Source: Bacillota bacterium
GTDB taxonomy: Bacteria > Bacillota > Clostridia > Lachnospirales > Lachnospiraceae
Direction of reading: 5' to 3'
DNA: 64,000 nucleotides
Assembly: GCA_023411555.1 (NCBI GenBank)
Contig: JAEYOQ010000026.1
Location: 155,924 to 219,923 of the forward strand
The notes beneath the pieces are model-generated. The model did not search any database. It was not told where the DNA came from and saw only the letters and a list, made by a program, of their open reading frames with translations. The first letter of the stretch is position 1. The number at the start of each line of letters is the position of its first letter. Below, in pieces: positions 1 through 9,151 of this stretch. A program made the position numbers and the translations under genes.

Positions 1-1
1 C

Positions 2-1966
2 ATCGAGTGTAACCATTTTCAATATCATTTTCAGCCGATTGTAGATGCCAAAACCGGAGAAATATTTGCTTACGAGGCATTTATGAGAACTGATTCGGAA
101 ACGATTGATTTATCTCCGATGGAAATACTTGATCTTGCGTCAAAGGAAGGTCAGCTATATTGTATCGAAAAATACACCTTCTATAATACCCTTGAATTAA
201 TGAATAAAAATAAGGAGCTATTTCGTAACAAGAAATTATTCATCAATAGCATCACTAGCCATCTACTGACGGATATTGATTTTGAAGATTTGTATCATAA
301 TTATAGTTCGCTCTTTCGCAATATAGTCATTGAAATCACAGAAACTGCTCTACTAAGTGCAGATGGGATTAAGCTTATTCAGAAAAGGCTTCAGGCAACT
401 GGATGCCAATTGGCCTTGGATGATTATGGTGTCGGATATACCAATGAATCCAATTTGCTCAATGCCAATCCAGATTACATAAAGATTGACAGAACGATAC
501 TGCAATATATTAATATAGATTCAAAGAAGCAATATGTAGTAACCAGCCTCCTTAATTTTGCCACTCAAAATGGGATCAAGATTATTGCTGAGGGAATTGA
601 GACATATGAAGATTTCGAATATGCTGTGAGTCTCGGAGTTGATTATATTCAAGGTAATTATACTTCAAGACCCAATCCAACTCCAATTTCCAAGATACCT
701 CAGCCGATTTATAACAGAATACAGGAGCTTCACAGACAAAACTTAGAAGATTGCATGGGCGCCAGAACCTATGGGACAAATGGCGACACTACTATATCTC
801 CGGTTGATCTTGCCTTAGATAATTATACTGATGTATTAATCAGAGATCAAGAGATCACGCTCCAAGGAAAGAAGGATATGGTTGCAAATATCTCTATCAT
901 CATTCCAGACAACCATTCCTGCCATATCACCCTTTCCTCTGTCAGACTATGCGGTAACGAAAAACCGGCTATCATTCTGGGCAAGAACTGCAACGTTGTC
1001 CTTAATCTGGTCGGTGATAATCATATCACCGATGACTGTATACGAGTTCCTGAGACCTCCGAATTAAAGATAATCGGCGAAGGCAATCTGACTGTTCAAA
1101 CCGAACGCAACAATCATGTTGCTATCGGCGGGACAGCCCTACAGGCTTACGGCAATATTATACTAGCTTCCACAGGTACAATAAAAGCACGCAGCTGCGG
1201 GATCATGTCAGTAGCCATCGGAGGAGGTCAAAATCCATATAATTCTTTGATTCATATCGTATCAGGCACCATCTATATTGAGACCTCCGGTTATAAAGCG
1301 GTCGGTATCGGATGTCCTTCTGGTAATGCCAGAATTAAGATTGAGAACAGTAAGATAAAAATTACAGCGGATGGTTCAAAGTCAGTGGCTATCGGAGTTC
1401 TCAGAGGTTACGTTGACATCTCAAGCTCCGGCAATCTGGTCATTAAATGCAGTGGCAAGAATGCAATAGCAGTTGGCTCAATGGAGGATAGTGACGGTAA
1501 AATAGTAATAGAAGATGGTATCATTAGTATCAACCTCAATACCAATCGCGGAGCTGGAATCGGTGCTTTGGACGGAAGGGTCGGTATCAAGATCCTCCAA
1601 GGTGATATTGCTATCTTTGGTGAGGGGACCGATGTCGTAGGTATCGGTGATCATCTAGGCTTTGGAGATATCCATATCATGAACGGCACCATATCCGTCC
1701 AGCTTTATGCAGCAAATGCCATACCAATTGGCAGTGAAAAACGAAAGGTAGTCATTGATGGAGGTAATATTCAATGTGATTTCCCTGAGCAGATTATTCC
1801 TGTGAATTCCTTTGGCATACCCCTGGTAGCCCGAATTATTATAGATTCGGATGAATTCCAACGCACTGTGGATACCGTGGACTATTCCTACGAATATAAG
1901 GCTAGCTACTGTGAGCGTTATCCCTACATCAAAGTATATCTGCCGGAGAGCATCCTCTTATATTAA
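2..1966 (+). CDS. EAL-domain protein with C-terminal beta-helix-like domain (5' end outside window)
   Basis: The frame is open from base 2, so the gene begins upstream of the window; the first visible residues already read as EAL-domain sequence (FQPIVDAKTGEIFAYEAF). EAL domains hydrolyse cyclic di-GMP. The signature survives as EAF, and the other catalytic blocks are present: EITE, DDYGVGYTN, DYIKID, AEGIET and a final QGNY. An active phosphodiesterase is therefore likely. After about residue 240 the protein changes character: some 380 residues of short strands with a recurring AIG/GIG motif every 20-30 residues, as in right-handed beta-helix or carbohydrate-binding domains of the Cthe_2159 type. 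No membrane segment is seen in the visible part. The fusion is unusual; the C-terminal role is unknown. Confidence 0.85.
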   Translation: MECNHFQYHFQPIVDAKTGEIFAYEAFMRTDSETIDLSPMEILDLASKEGQLYCIEKYTFYNTLELMNKNKELFRNKKLFINSITSHLLTDIDFEDLYHNYSSLFRNIVIEITETALLSADGIKLIQKRLQATGCQLALDDYGVGYTNESNLLNANPDYIKIDRTILQYINIDSKKQYVVTSLLNFATQNGIKIIAEGIETYEDFEYAVSLGVDYIQGNYTSRPNPTPISKIPQPIYNRIQELHRQNLEDCMGARTYGTNGDTTISPVDLALDNYTDVLIRDQEITLQGKKDMVANISIIIPDNHSCHITLSSVRLCGNEKPAIILGKNCNVVLNLVGDNHITDDCIRVPETSELKIIGEGNLTVQTERNNHVAIGGTALQAYGNIILASTGTIKARSCGIMSVAIGGGQNPYNSLIHIVSGTIYIETSGYKAVGIGCPSGNARIKIENSKIKITADGSKSVAIGVLRGYVDISSSGNLVIKCSGKNAIAVGSMEDSDGKIVIEDGIISINLNTNRGAGIGALDGRVGIKILQGDIAIFGEGTDVVGIGDHLGFGDIHIMNGTISVQLYAANAIPIGSEKRKVVIDGGNIQCDFPEQIIPVNSFGIPLVARIIIDSDEFQRTVDTVDYSYEYKASYCERYPYIKVYLPESILLY

Positions 1967-2097
1967 GAGTCAACTTGAACAAGGCGCATTACCATACCAA
2001 GGGGGCTGTGCGCCAGACCATTTACTACCTTATTATAAAAAAATAGTGCTAATATAGAACTTATTTCTAAGTCTTATATGAACACTTATACAGTACC

Positions 2098-2160
2098 AAG
2101 GGGCTGTTGCAATATATAGTGTTATCCTTTCCTTCAGCTTACTTTTGCAACATCCCCTTA
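2098..2160. repeat. 63-bp MITE-like inverted repeat
   Basis: The 15-bp ends are AAGGGGCTGTTGCAA and, on the other strand, AAGGGGATGTTGCAA, separated by about 31 bp. The right half is repeated in inverted orientation at 63873-63919, where it looks like the end of a longer insertion sequence. It may be a small non-autonomous derivative, and the hairpin could also terminate transcripts from both flanking genes. Nothing else is recognised in the rest of the 1967-2184 gap apart from a weak GGCGCA/TGCGCC inverted repeat near 1982-2013. Confidence 0.6.
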
Positions 2161-2184
2161 TTCTTATTTCTAACTCGAGAATAC

Positions 2185-3357
2185 TTATATTATCTGCTGT
2201 CTCTTTCTCTTACTCACCACTAGTGCAATAGATATAATCGCCACAGCAAAGCCTAGCTGTATCGCCATATAGCTTACGATATCTGACAGATTTGACCATG
2301 TAGCACCTATCACAGTCTCTATCTCATTATTTGCCCTGACAAACCAATATACCGGAGTAAAGCTCGCCACCTTGAGTACCGTAGCACCAAGATACTCCTG
2401 CGGAACGAACATACCACTCAAAAATGCCAAACCAACAGAACCGGCAGTCGATATGGCACCTATTGCCTTCTTACTCTTGACACTGATACCAACCAAATAG
2501 CTAACACTCAAACATACCAAAGCAAAGATGACAGCATTCAACCAGAACAACAGAGTGTTCGTATTAATTACTCGATTCTCGTTTAATAGATACCCAGCTA
2601 TAATAAAGAAAAGTAGATAGCACATCACAAAAACCAGATTGGCAAAAATCAGCTGCATATTAAAAGTTCTAAGGGTCATAGACGATGCATAATGTCGTCT
2701 TCTAAGATCAAGACTATGGAAGGAATACATAACCGTACTGACACTGGTGATAAACATTGCAATCATGATATATCCAAGATAATTAAAGAAGTATCTGTTC
2801 TGATTGTTACCGGTAGCAACGGTATCCTTTTGCTCAACATTCAGATATACTGTTGTTTTCTCCTGTAAGTTAGCCTTAACATATGCGCTGATCTCCTCCC
2901 CAGAAGCCATCGGCAGATATTTTTCATAAATGAAAGCCATACTAAAATAATTATCTATAGCGGTATCTATTGTAATCGCTTCCATCGAATCCGGTGCCGT
3001 CTGCTTACTTAGAATAATACTGCCCTCATTATGAAAGCTTTCGGAAAAGCCAGCAGGTATTGTTAGAATGTAGGAAACCTCCCTGTTATAAAGCGCATCC
3101 CGAATTCCTGTCTCAGATTTCTTTGGTTCAACAAAGACCGCATAATCCTCCAGGTATTTAAGAAAGCCCTGGATAAGATCGCTTGCACCATCCTTATTGA
3201 TTACCATGATCGGTATCTTCTTCACTTCAAATCGATCTGTTTTTACTGTTGCATTACTGATGAACGTTACAGCCAATATCAAAAACATTCCGCCATAGAT
3301 CAAAACAGAGATTAATTGTGTCTTCAATATTTTGAAATAAGCTTTAAATACTTGCAT
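2185..3357 (-). CDS. ABC-2 type exporter permease (second permease)
   Basis: A 390-residue membrane protein with one N-terminal transmembrane helix (about residues 15-35). A roughly 150-residue extracytoplasmic loop follows, then about five C-terminal helices. This is the ABC2_membrane_3/YhgE-like arrangement found in exporters of drugs, peptides or lipids. It overlaps the preceding permease by 14 bp, so the two are probably translationally coupled and form a heterodimeric channel with the ATPase at 4503-5435. It is last in the operon and is followed by the inverted repeat at 2098-2160. The substrate cannot be read from sequence. Confidence 0.85.
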   Translation of the reverse strand: MQVFKAYFKILKTQLISVLIYGGMFLILAVTFISNATVKTDRFEVKKIPIMVINKDGASDLIQGFLKYLEDYAVFVEPKKSETGIRDALYNREVSYILTIPAGFSESFHNEGSIILSKQTAPDSMEAITIDTAIDNYFSMAFIYEKYLPMASGEEISAYVKANLQEKTTVYLNVEQKDTVATGNNQNRYFFNYLGYIMIAMFITSVSTVMYSFHSLDLRRRHYASSMTLRTFNMQLIFANLVFVMCYLLFFIIAGYLLNENRVINTNTLLFWLNAVIFALVCLSVSYLVGISVKSKKAIGAISTAGSVGLAFLSGMFVPQEYLGATVLKVASFTPVYWFVRANNEIETVIGATWSNLSDIVSYMAIQLGFAVAIISIALVVSKRKRQQII

Positions 3358-4474
3358 AGCTCTTCCTCCTTATTCCGATTATAGCAAGAACGCCGAAGAC
3401 GATGGCCATTACACCTAAGATAGCAATATTAATATAATAATGCTCATAGGTGTCATAGTAATACAAGCTATACATAGAATCTGCTATAAGATTAACAGGG
3501 TTAATATAAGACAGCAATGGAAGCTTGGATGCCACTATATATTTTATTTCAGACATCATCATCCCGGAGAGAAAGGCACCACCTAAGGTTACTGATATCA
3601 AAATAGCGGCTTTTATCTCTGTCTTCTTCCTCACCCAGACTCCAATGAAGGCTCCCATGCCAAGACCTGTGAAGGAACCAATCATGCAGGCAATAAAGAG
3701 GTATAGCAGGTTATCACCGAAGTCCACCTTAATGATGTAATACATGTAAAGGAACAGTAGCAATAAGCTCCCCATATGGGCTGTAAAAGCAGCCAGCATA
3801 TTACATAAGAACAGCTTCATCTTAGGAACAGCCGATACACTCACTCTTGCTCCCTGACTAGACAAGTTTGCCTGAATATTCACGACCTCATCCAGACCCC
3901 AGTTCCCGGAAAAGATACAGGTAAAGGCCAGTAGTGAATAGAAAAATACTAATAATTCAGCAGGCTTTTTATCATCCTTCACCTCATGTACGTAGGAATC
4001 CTGTAGGATTACATCATCAAGTAATCCATCTGCCAGGGCATTAGGATTATGTTCAAGAATTGTTGTTACCAAAGCCTTTTTCTGCTGATAGGTATCCAGA
4101 AAGGACTTGATAATTGTCTCATTCAAACCATTTTCCTTTGCATAAAGAGTTGGGGTTGTGCTACCTACGATATAGGCATCAATATCACCAGCCTCCAGTA
4201 ACCTCTTCGCCGTGATCTCATCGCAGTTTACCACATCAAACAGCTTTACCTTCTTAGAGGTTTCCGCCTCTTCCAGTACTTGCCTAAAAGCCTCCTCATC
4301 TCCGTCACCGACATAGGCAACCGGAAGCGTAGTAAAATTATCTATCTTCCATAAATTATTAAAGGCAAAAAAGAAACAGCTTGCCATTATGATTGGAAAC
4401 AAGTAGCACCAAAAAATTGATTCCTTATTACGAAACAGACATTTTAATCTTGATATATATAATTGAACGCACAT
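3344..4474 (-). CDS. ABC-2 type exporter permease (first permease)
   Basis: A 376-residue protein with the same layout as its downstream neighbour: an N-terminal helix (FWCYLFPIIMASCFFFAFNN), a long external domain, and five or six helices in the C-terminal half. The segment GAFLSGMMMSEIKY matches GLAFLSGMFVPQEY of the partner, so the two permeases are diverged paralogues that probably pair in the membrane. It starts 28 bp after the ATPase stop, within one operon. Confidence 0.85.
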   Translation of the reverse strand: MCVQLYISRLKCLFRNKESIFWCYLFPIIMASCFFFAFNNLWKIDNFTTLPVAYVGDGDEEAFRQVLEEAETSKKVKLFDVVNCDEITAKRLLEAGDIDAYIVGSTTPTLYAKENGLNETIIKSFLDTYQQKKALVTTILEHNPNALADGLLDDVILQDSYVHEVKDDKKPAELLVFFYSLLAFTCIFSGNWGLDEVVNIQANLSSQGARVSVSAVPKMKLFLCNMLAAFTAHMGSLLLLFLYMYYIIKVDFGDNLLYLFIACMIGSFTGLGMGAFIGVWVRKKTEIKAAILISVTLGGAFLSGMMMSEIKYIVASKLPLLSYINPVNLIADSMYSLYYYDTYEHYYINIAILGVMAIVFGVLAIIGIRRKSYASI

Positions 4475-4502
4475 ATTAGCCTCCCTTCTGCCGAATCCCC
4501 CA

Positions 4503-5435
4503 CTAATCTCTTAATTCTTTGCCCGTAATCTCCAGGAATACGTCATTTAGTGTAGGAACCTCAGTTATTATCTTACCAAAACTGATATTCAACCTTTGCA
4601 TGTATTCCAAGACACTGACCAGATTGTTCTTCCCCTTCTTAGATTTGATTACAAGCAGATTATCCTTGTAATCAACTGAATATATATTTGGTAGGCGACC
4701 AAGCTCCTCCAGTGCTTCTTCCGCAATACCAAATACCTCCACTTGGATTTTCTCTCCCACGCTTATCATAGCCTTCAGTTCCTCCTTGGTTCCCTTGGCT
4801 ATCACTCTTCCCTTATCAATTATTGCGATATTGGTGCAGATTTGCTCTACCTCCTCCATATAATGAGAGGTGTAAATGATGGTGGCTCCCTCCTCATTTA
4901 GCTTCTTGATTCCCTCCAATATCTTATTGCGGCTCTGGGGATCAACGGCTACAGTAGGTTCATCAAGGATAATCAGCTTAGGCTTGTGTACAATACCGCA
5001 GGCTATATTAAGTCTTCTAAGAAGCCCTCCACTGAGCTTCTTCGGGTAGTAATTCTTATAGTCCTCCAACGCTACAAACTCTATCGCTTCCTTGGTTAAT
5101 CGCTTCACTTCATCTCGGTTCTTGATGTATAAGCTACAGAAATACGAGATATTTTCATACACTGTCAGCTCATCAAACACAGCAACATTCTGCATAATAA
5201 TTCCTATGTCCTTCTTAATATCATAGGCGTTCGGTCTCATTCTCTTACCAAATATCTCAATACTGCCCTTATCATATTTTAACAACGAAAGAATACAGTT
5301 AATTGCTGTTGTTTTACCGGACCCATTAGGGCCCAGTAGCCCGAATATCTCTCCCTCCTCTACCTGAAGATCCAGATAATCAAGAGCAACCAGCTTATCA
5401 TATCGTTTTACCAGTCCTTCAACCTTTACAACCAT
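4503..5435 (-). CDS. ABC transporter ATP-binding protein
   Basis: A 310-residue ABC ATPase, first gene of the exporter operon. Walker A is GLLGPNGSGKTT, the signature is LSGGLLRR, and Walker B is LIILDEP followed by the H-loop TSHYMEE. About 90 residues after the nucleotide-binding domain form the C-terminal extension usual in CcmA/DrrA-type exporters. It has a good ribosome site (AGGAGGGG). A two-component system lies just beyond the cysteine hydrolase to its right; such LiaRS-like pairs often control exporters, so this operon is the obvious candidate target. Confidence 0.92.
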   Translation of the reverse strand: MVVKVEGLVKRYDKLVALDYLDLQVEEGEIFGLLGPNGSGKTTAINCILSLLKYDKGSIEIFGKRMRPNAYDIKKDIGIIMQNVAVFDELTVYENISYFCSLYIKNRDEVKRLTKEAIEFVALEDYKNYYPKKLSGGLLRRLNIACGIVHKPKLIILDEPTVAVDPQSRNKILEGIKKLNEEGATIIYTSHYMEEVEQICTNIAIIDKGRVIAKGTKEELKAMISVGEKIQVEVFGIAEEALEELGRLPNIYSVDYKDNLLVIKSKKGKNNLVSVLEYMQRLNISFGKIITEVPTLNDVFLEITGKELRD

Positions 5436-5585
5436 TTTAACCCCTCCTAATGAAATATCTTTTATAGAAATGCTCTTTTCTCATACCTCTAATCGTATAA
5501 GCAGCTATCCTTGCTATTAATAATCCTTACTTAATACTATACATAAATGTAATCTGTATTAAAAGTGAACTGCGTCACGATGTGG

Positions 5586-5601
5586 AATGACATTTGTCAT
5601 T
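5586..5601. promoter_or_regulatory. Palindrome upstream of the exporter operon, possible response-regulator site
   Basis: AATGACA and TGTCATT are separated by 2 bp. The palindrome lies about 150 bp upstream of the ATPase start codon and beyond a weak promoter (TTTTAA-17-TATAGT). That position suits an activator such as the NarL-type regulator at 7570-8196. This is inference only. Confidence 0.35.
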
Positions 5602-5607
5602 GCTATG

Positions 5608-5646
5608 TTGAATCAAAAGACCGGATAGCGCAGGGCTACCCGGTCC
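5608..5646 (-). terminator. Intrinsic terminator after the cysteine hydrolase
   Basis: On the minus strand a strong stem (ACCGGGTAGC paired with GCGCTATCCGGT, with one bulge) is followed by CTTTTG. It lies just past the hydrolase stop codon. Confidence 0.65.
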
Positions 5647-5673
5647 TATAAATATAATTTGCATTCATTCCTA

Positions 5674-6219
5674 TTATTTTATCAGTCTTGATATCTCCTT
5701 AAAGGTATCCGTCTTTGCAACTCTGGTCAATTCGAACAAAATTGATTCATAGGAGGTCGGTATCGCCCCTTCCTGCAGGGCACGTCGAATTCCAATCTGA
5801 CGGTTGCTTTCCTTTCTCGAACCGATACAATCCTCTACCAATATAACATTGTAGCCCATAGCAATCAGGTCGATGACTGTCTGGAGCACACAGATGTGAG
5901 CCTCTATACCGCATACAATGATATTCTTCCGACCAAGAGCCTTCAGCTTCGTAAGCGTTGCATCGTCCTCTGCACAGCTAAAGGCTACCTTATCCTCGTA
6001 GCAAAAGCCCTCTCCATAAAGCTCGGCAAGAGCTGGAACGGTCATTCCAATTCCCTTTGTGTACTGCTGTGTTATTATCATCGGAACCTGTAAAGCCTGA
6101 AGTCCCTTAATGAGTATTTGTGTATTACGGATCAGCTTCTCGTTTTGATCGATGACAGGAACCAGTTTCTCCTGAAAATCAATAATTAAAGCCATGGTAT
6201 CTTCCGCTGTTATTCTCAT
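5674..6219 (-). CDS. Isochorismatase-like cysteine hydrolase
   Basis: A 181-residue protein of the isochorismatase/YcaC superfamily. The catalytic triad is visible: Asp in LIIDFQEKL near residue 14, Lys in YEDKVAFSC near 77, and Cys in GIEAHICVLQT near 109. The cis-peptide-forming GIEAH motif precedes the cysteine. Members hydrolyse amides or ureido groups of small molecules; YcaC-like proteins have no settled substrate. It is a single-gene unit with its own terminator. The ribosome site GGAGAGA precedes the chosen ATG. Confidence 0.88.
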   Translation of the reverse strand: MRITAEDTMALIIDFQEKLVPVIDQNEKLIRNTQILIKGLQALQVPMIITQQYTKGIGMTVPALAELYGEGFCYEDKVAFSCAEDDATLTKLKALGRKNIIVCGIEAHICVLQTVIDLIAMGYNVILVEDCIGSRKESNRQIGIRRALQEGAIPTSYESILFELTRVAKTDTFKEISRLIK

Positions 6220-6340
6220 CGTCTCTCTCCTTCTTCTGTTAGTAAGCTTATATTTTCAAATAAATGTGAATCCATCAAGGATGATTATATCATCCCCCTA
6301 TTCACCTTTCAACCTTAACAGTCTTCTCCCGCTTAACCTC

Positions 6341-6369
6341 TTGACACAAGAATTTATACATGCAATACT
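6341..6369 (+). promoter_or_regulatory. Promoter of the two-component system
   Basis: TTGACA, a 17-bp spacer and AATACT lie about 45 bp before the AAGGAG ribosome site of the kinase gene. The -10 is imperfect. Confidence 0.5.
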
Positions 6370-6416
6370 GAAAACGAGAATGTGTTTTTCCCAAATTATA
6401 CATATAAGGAGTGTAT

Positions 6417-7514
6417 ATGTACGAAATTATTGATAAGCTTCTCTTATTCTTGTGCTGCCTGACCTTATATCTGTCTGAGGATACCGGGAGCTTCTTTATT
6501 GTGCCCGTCATCATCGCTGTTGTACTCAGTAGCTTATTTATATATTATGAAGATAACCGGTGGCGTTTTGCCGGATGCGTGCTATATACCCTACTATGCC
6601 TTCTTTTCCCCTGGTATATTATCTTTCTGCCACTGATACTCTACGATATTCTTCATACCAGATACCAGTATGGAGTGATGATGGTTCTCTTCCTCTATTT
6701 TTATCACTTTGGAGAATATACGGTGATGACATTGTCATTCACAACCCTAATCCTGATTATAAGTTATCTACTTAAATTTAAGACAGATAAGCTAAATACC
6801 CTAAAGAACGAGTATAACGAGCTTAGGGATAATTCCACTGCCATGTCGCTACTACTAGAGGAGAGAAACCAGAGTCTTCTTAACAATCAGGATTATGAGA
6901 TTAAACTGGCTACTCTCAACGAGCGCAACCGAATCTCCAAAGAAATTCATGATAATATCGGACACCTGTTATCCCGAGCCTTACTACAGGTCGGTGCTAT
7001 GCTGACTATATCGAAAGAGGAGCCGACTCGGGAGGGTCTTGCCGCTCTTAAAACCTCCCTTTCTGAAGGAATGGATCAGATACGAAGTAGCATCCACAAT
7101 ATGTACGATGAATCCATCGATCTCTATACACAGGTGGAGCATGTGGTAAAAACCTTCTCCTTTTGCCCGATTTATTATGATTATGATATGAATACTCCTC
7201 CAAATACGCAGCTAAAGCATGCTATGATTGCTATTATCAAGGAGGCACTGTCCAATATCATCCGTCACTCCAATGCAACCAAGGTAACTCTATTACTCAG
7301 AGAGCATCCTGCCATGTATCAACTGGTAATTCAGGATAATCAGGTGCTGGAGGAGCTTAAGGCACAATATCTGCAGAAGGCCTTCGAGCTTCAGGACTTC
7401 GGAGATGGTATGGGCCTTCACAATATCTATGACCGGGTAAAAAGCTTCGAGGGTAACATCAATATCTCGGTTGAGAATGGCTGCAAGCTATTTATTTCGT
7501 TTCCAAAGAGATAA
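6417..7514 (+). CDS. Sensor histidine kinase, NarL-partner (HisKA_3) type
   Basis: About 365 residues from the ATG that follows AAGGAG by 6 bp; a GTG two codons upstream overlaps that ribosome site and is less likely. The first ~125 residues form four or five transmembrane helices with very short loops, so the sensor is intramembrane. A coiled coil leads to the HisKA_3 motif ERNRISKEIHDNIGH with the phospho-accepting His, then a HATPase domain with N-box (IKEALSNIIRHSNA) and G-box (FGDGMGLHNI). LiaS, DesK and VraS share this plan and usually sense envelope stress. It is paired with the regulator 55 bp downstream. Confidence 0.88.
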   Translation: MYEIIDKLLLFLCCLTLYLSEDTGSFFIVPVIIAVVLSSLFIYYEDNRWRFAGCVLYTLLCLLFPWYIIFLPLILYDILHTRYQYGVMMVLFLYFYHFGEYTVMTLSFTTLILIISYLLKFKTDKLNTLKNEYNELRDNSTAMSLLLEERNQSLLNNQDYEIKLATLNERNRISKEIHDNIGHLLSRALLQVGAMLTISKEEPTREGLAALKTSLSEGMDQIRSSIHNMYDESIDLYTQVEHVVKTFSFCPIYYDYDMNTPPNTQLKHAMIAIIKEALSNIIRHSNATKVTLLLREHPAMYQLVIQDNQVLEELKAQYLQKAFELQDFGDGMGLHNIYDRVKSFEGNINISVENGCKLFISFPKR

Positions 7515-7569
7515 CCAAGCTAATATAATTGATATATAGACTATAAACAAGGAAAAGGAGGACTCAAAT

Positions 7570-8196
7570 ATGAAGGTATTACTGGTCGATGACGACAAGC
7601 TGGTCTGCTCATCCCTAAGAATTATTCTCTCAGCCGACCCGGATATTACCATCGTAGGTACCGGCAATAGTGGAAAAGAGGGTGTAGACCTATACCACAG
7701 ATTAAGACCGGATGTATTACTAATGGACATCCGCATGGAGACCATGAGCGGCCTTGAGGCGGGAGAACAGATATTATCCCACTATCCGGAAGCAAAAATA
7801 CTTTACCTAACAACCTTCCTGGATGATGACTATATCATCAAGGCCCTACATATTGGAGCAAGGGGTTATATGCTAAAGCAAAATTATGAAAGCATCCTCC
7901 CAGCCTTAAAAGCAGTTTATGCCGGTCAGAATGTCTATGGTAATGAGATCATCAACAAGCTCCCCCTCCTCATTACAAAGGTAACAGAGAAGAGGAGCCT
8001 GATTGATTATGGCATCAACGAGAAGGAGCTGGAGATTATTACAAAGATTGCAGATGGTCTATCTAATAAGGAGATTGCAGAACAGCTCTATCTAAGTGAG
8101 GGTACCGTTCGTAATAATATCAGCACAATCCTGGAGAAGCTAGATCTTAGGGATCGGACACAGATTGCCATCTTCTATTATAAGAATATCAGATAG
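7570..8196 (+). CDS. Response regulator, NarL/LuxR family
   Basis: A 208-residue regulator. The receiver domain has the acidic pair VDDDK, phospho-acceptor Asp in LLMDIRM near residue 53, Thr in YLTTF and Lys in MLKQN. The LuxR-type helix-turn-helix (GLSNKEIAEQLYLSEGTVRN) ends the protein. It is co-transcribed with the kinase and has a GGAGG site. Likely targets are its own operon or the exporter at 2185-5435. Confidence 0.92.
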   Translation: MKVLLVDDDKLVCSSLRIILSADPDITIVGTGNSGKEGVDLYHRLRPDVLLMDIRMETMSGLEAGEQILSHYPEAKILYLTTFLDDDYIIKALHIGARGYMLKQNYESILPALKAVYAGQNVYGNEIINKLPLLITKVTEKRSLIDYGINEKELEIITKIADGLSNKEIAEQLYLSEGTVRNNISTILEKLDLRDRTQIAIFYYKNIR

Positions 8197-8224
8197 AGGT
8201 CATAATTAATCCACTACTTCCATA

Positions 8225-9046
8225 TTACATTGAAGCTAACCACCTTAATATCCTTTGAACCGCCTCATGATACCTCTGCCCGACAAGCATACCGGTATGG
8301 CTTATATTCCACAAGCCCAAATACTCCGCCTTCAGCTGATCAGCGGTTGCCCTACCCTGACTGTCATCACGTTCACTATCCACTGCTTTGATGACCAGAG
8401 AGGGGCAGGTAATCTTGCTATTGTCAATGGATATCCCTGCTATTCCCCTAATCCAGCAGGCCATGGTCTCAGTTGCTCTTGAGGATTCCATCGCCAGATA
8501 TTTCTTCTGAAAGGCGATATCATTCTCTGATTCATCGATGCTCTCCTCATCACGAAGCGGAGCAGGTATGACACATCCATATTTGACATCCATCGGATGT
8601 TCATAAGGAGCCACGAGATTAACCTCCCTACTGATTGAAGAATCCACCAGTATTAAACCTGCGATTGTCCCCTCTTCTGCAAGCTTCTGACACAATAACC
8701 CACCCATACTAAATCCTATTATGATTGGCGGCTTCTCGCATTCTCCGATTATCTCCCTGATGTCATCAAGATAGTCCTCAAAGCTGATTCGGGTCATATC
8801 CATCGCCCTGCTTTTGTAATGACCTCTCATATTCATGACATAACAACGGTAGCCTACCTCCATAAAATGAGGTATGTATTTGCTCCACATCCAGCTACCG
8901 GTGTACGCTCCATGTACAAAGAGTAACGGTGGTTTGTCGTCTACCTTATCCTCGCTCCTCTCTCCTTCAAATATCTCGAGAAATAAATCATTCTCTCCCA
9001 CATATTTTTCAATATGCTTTGGTAAAAGCTTCGTGTAATCCTTCAT
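8225..9046 (-). CDS. Alpha/beta hydrolase
   Basis: About 273 residues. The alpha/beta-hydrolase signposts are clear: oxyanion region LLFVHGAYTGSWMW, nucleophile elbow GFSMGG, and a terminal His in WNISHTGMLV. The catalytic acid is probably in the strand before VDSERDD. No signal peptide, so cytoplasmic; substrate unknown. The second ATG is preferred because it lies 9 bp from the AAAGGAG site. The gene follows marR on the same strand, and a copy of the marR palindrome lies 23 bp upstream, so it is very probably repressed by that MarR protein. Confidence 0.85.
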   Translation of the reverse strand: MKDYTKLLPKHIEKYVGENDLFLEIFEGERSEDKVDDKPPLLFVHGAYTGSWMWSKYIPHFMEVGYRCYVMNMRGHYKSRAMDMTRISFEDYLDDIREIIGECEKPPIIIGFSMGGLLCQKLAEEGTIAGLILVDSSISREVNLVAPYEHPMDVKYGCVIPAPLRDEESIDESENDIAFQKKYLAMESSRATETMACWIRGIAGISIDNSKITCPSLVIKAVDSERDDSQGRATADQLKAEYLGLWNISHTGMLVGQRYHEAVQRILRWLASM

Positions 9047-9068
9047 ACTCATATCTCCTTTTCTATTT

Positions 9069-9086
9069 TAGTTTGATGTCAAACTA
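9069..9086. promoter_or_regulatory. MarR operator copy 2 (before the hydrolase)
   Basis: TAGTTTGATGTCAAACTA, an 18-bp near-perfect palindrome, differs by one base from the copy at 9585-9602. It sits between marR and the hydrolase, where a regulator would control the hydrolase. Confidence 0.75.
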
Positions 9087-9151
9087 TTTAACCAAGGACA
9101 ACCTTTCCTTTTTAACAGTAGAGAGAAGTATGCTACTCTCTATTGCAATGG

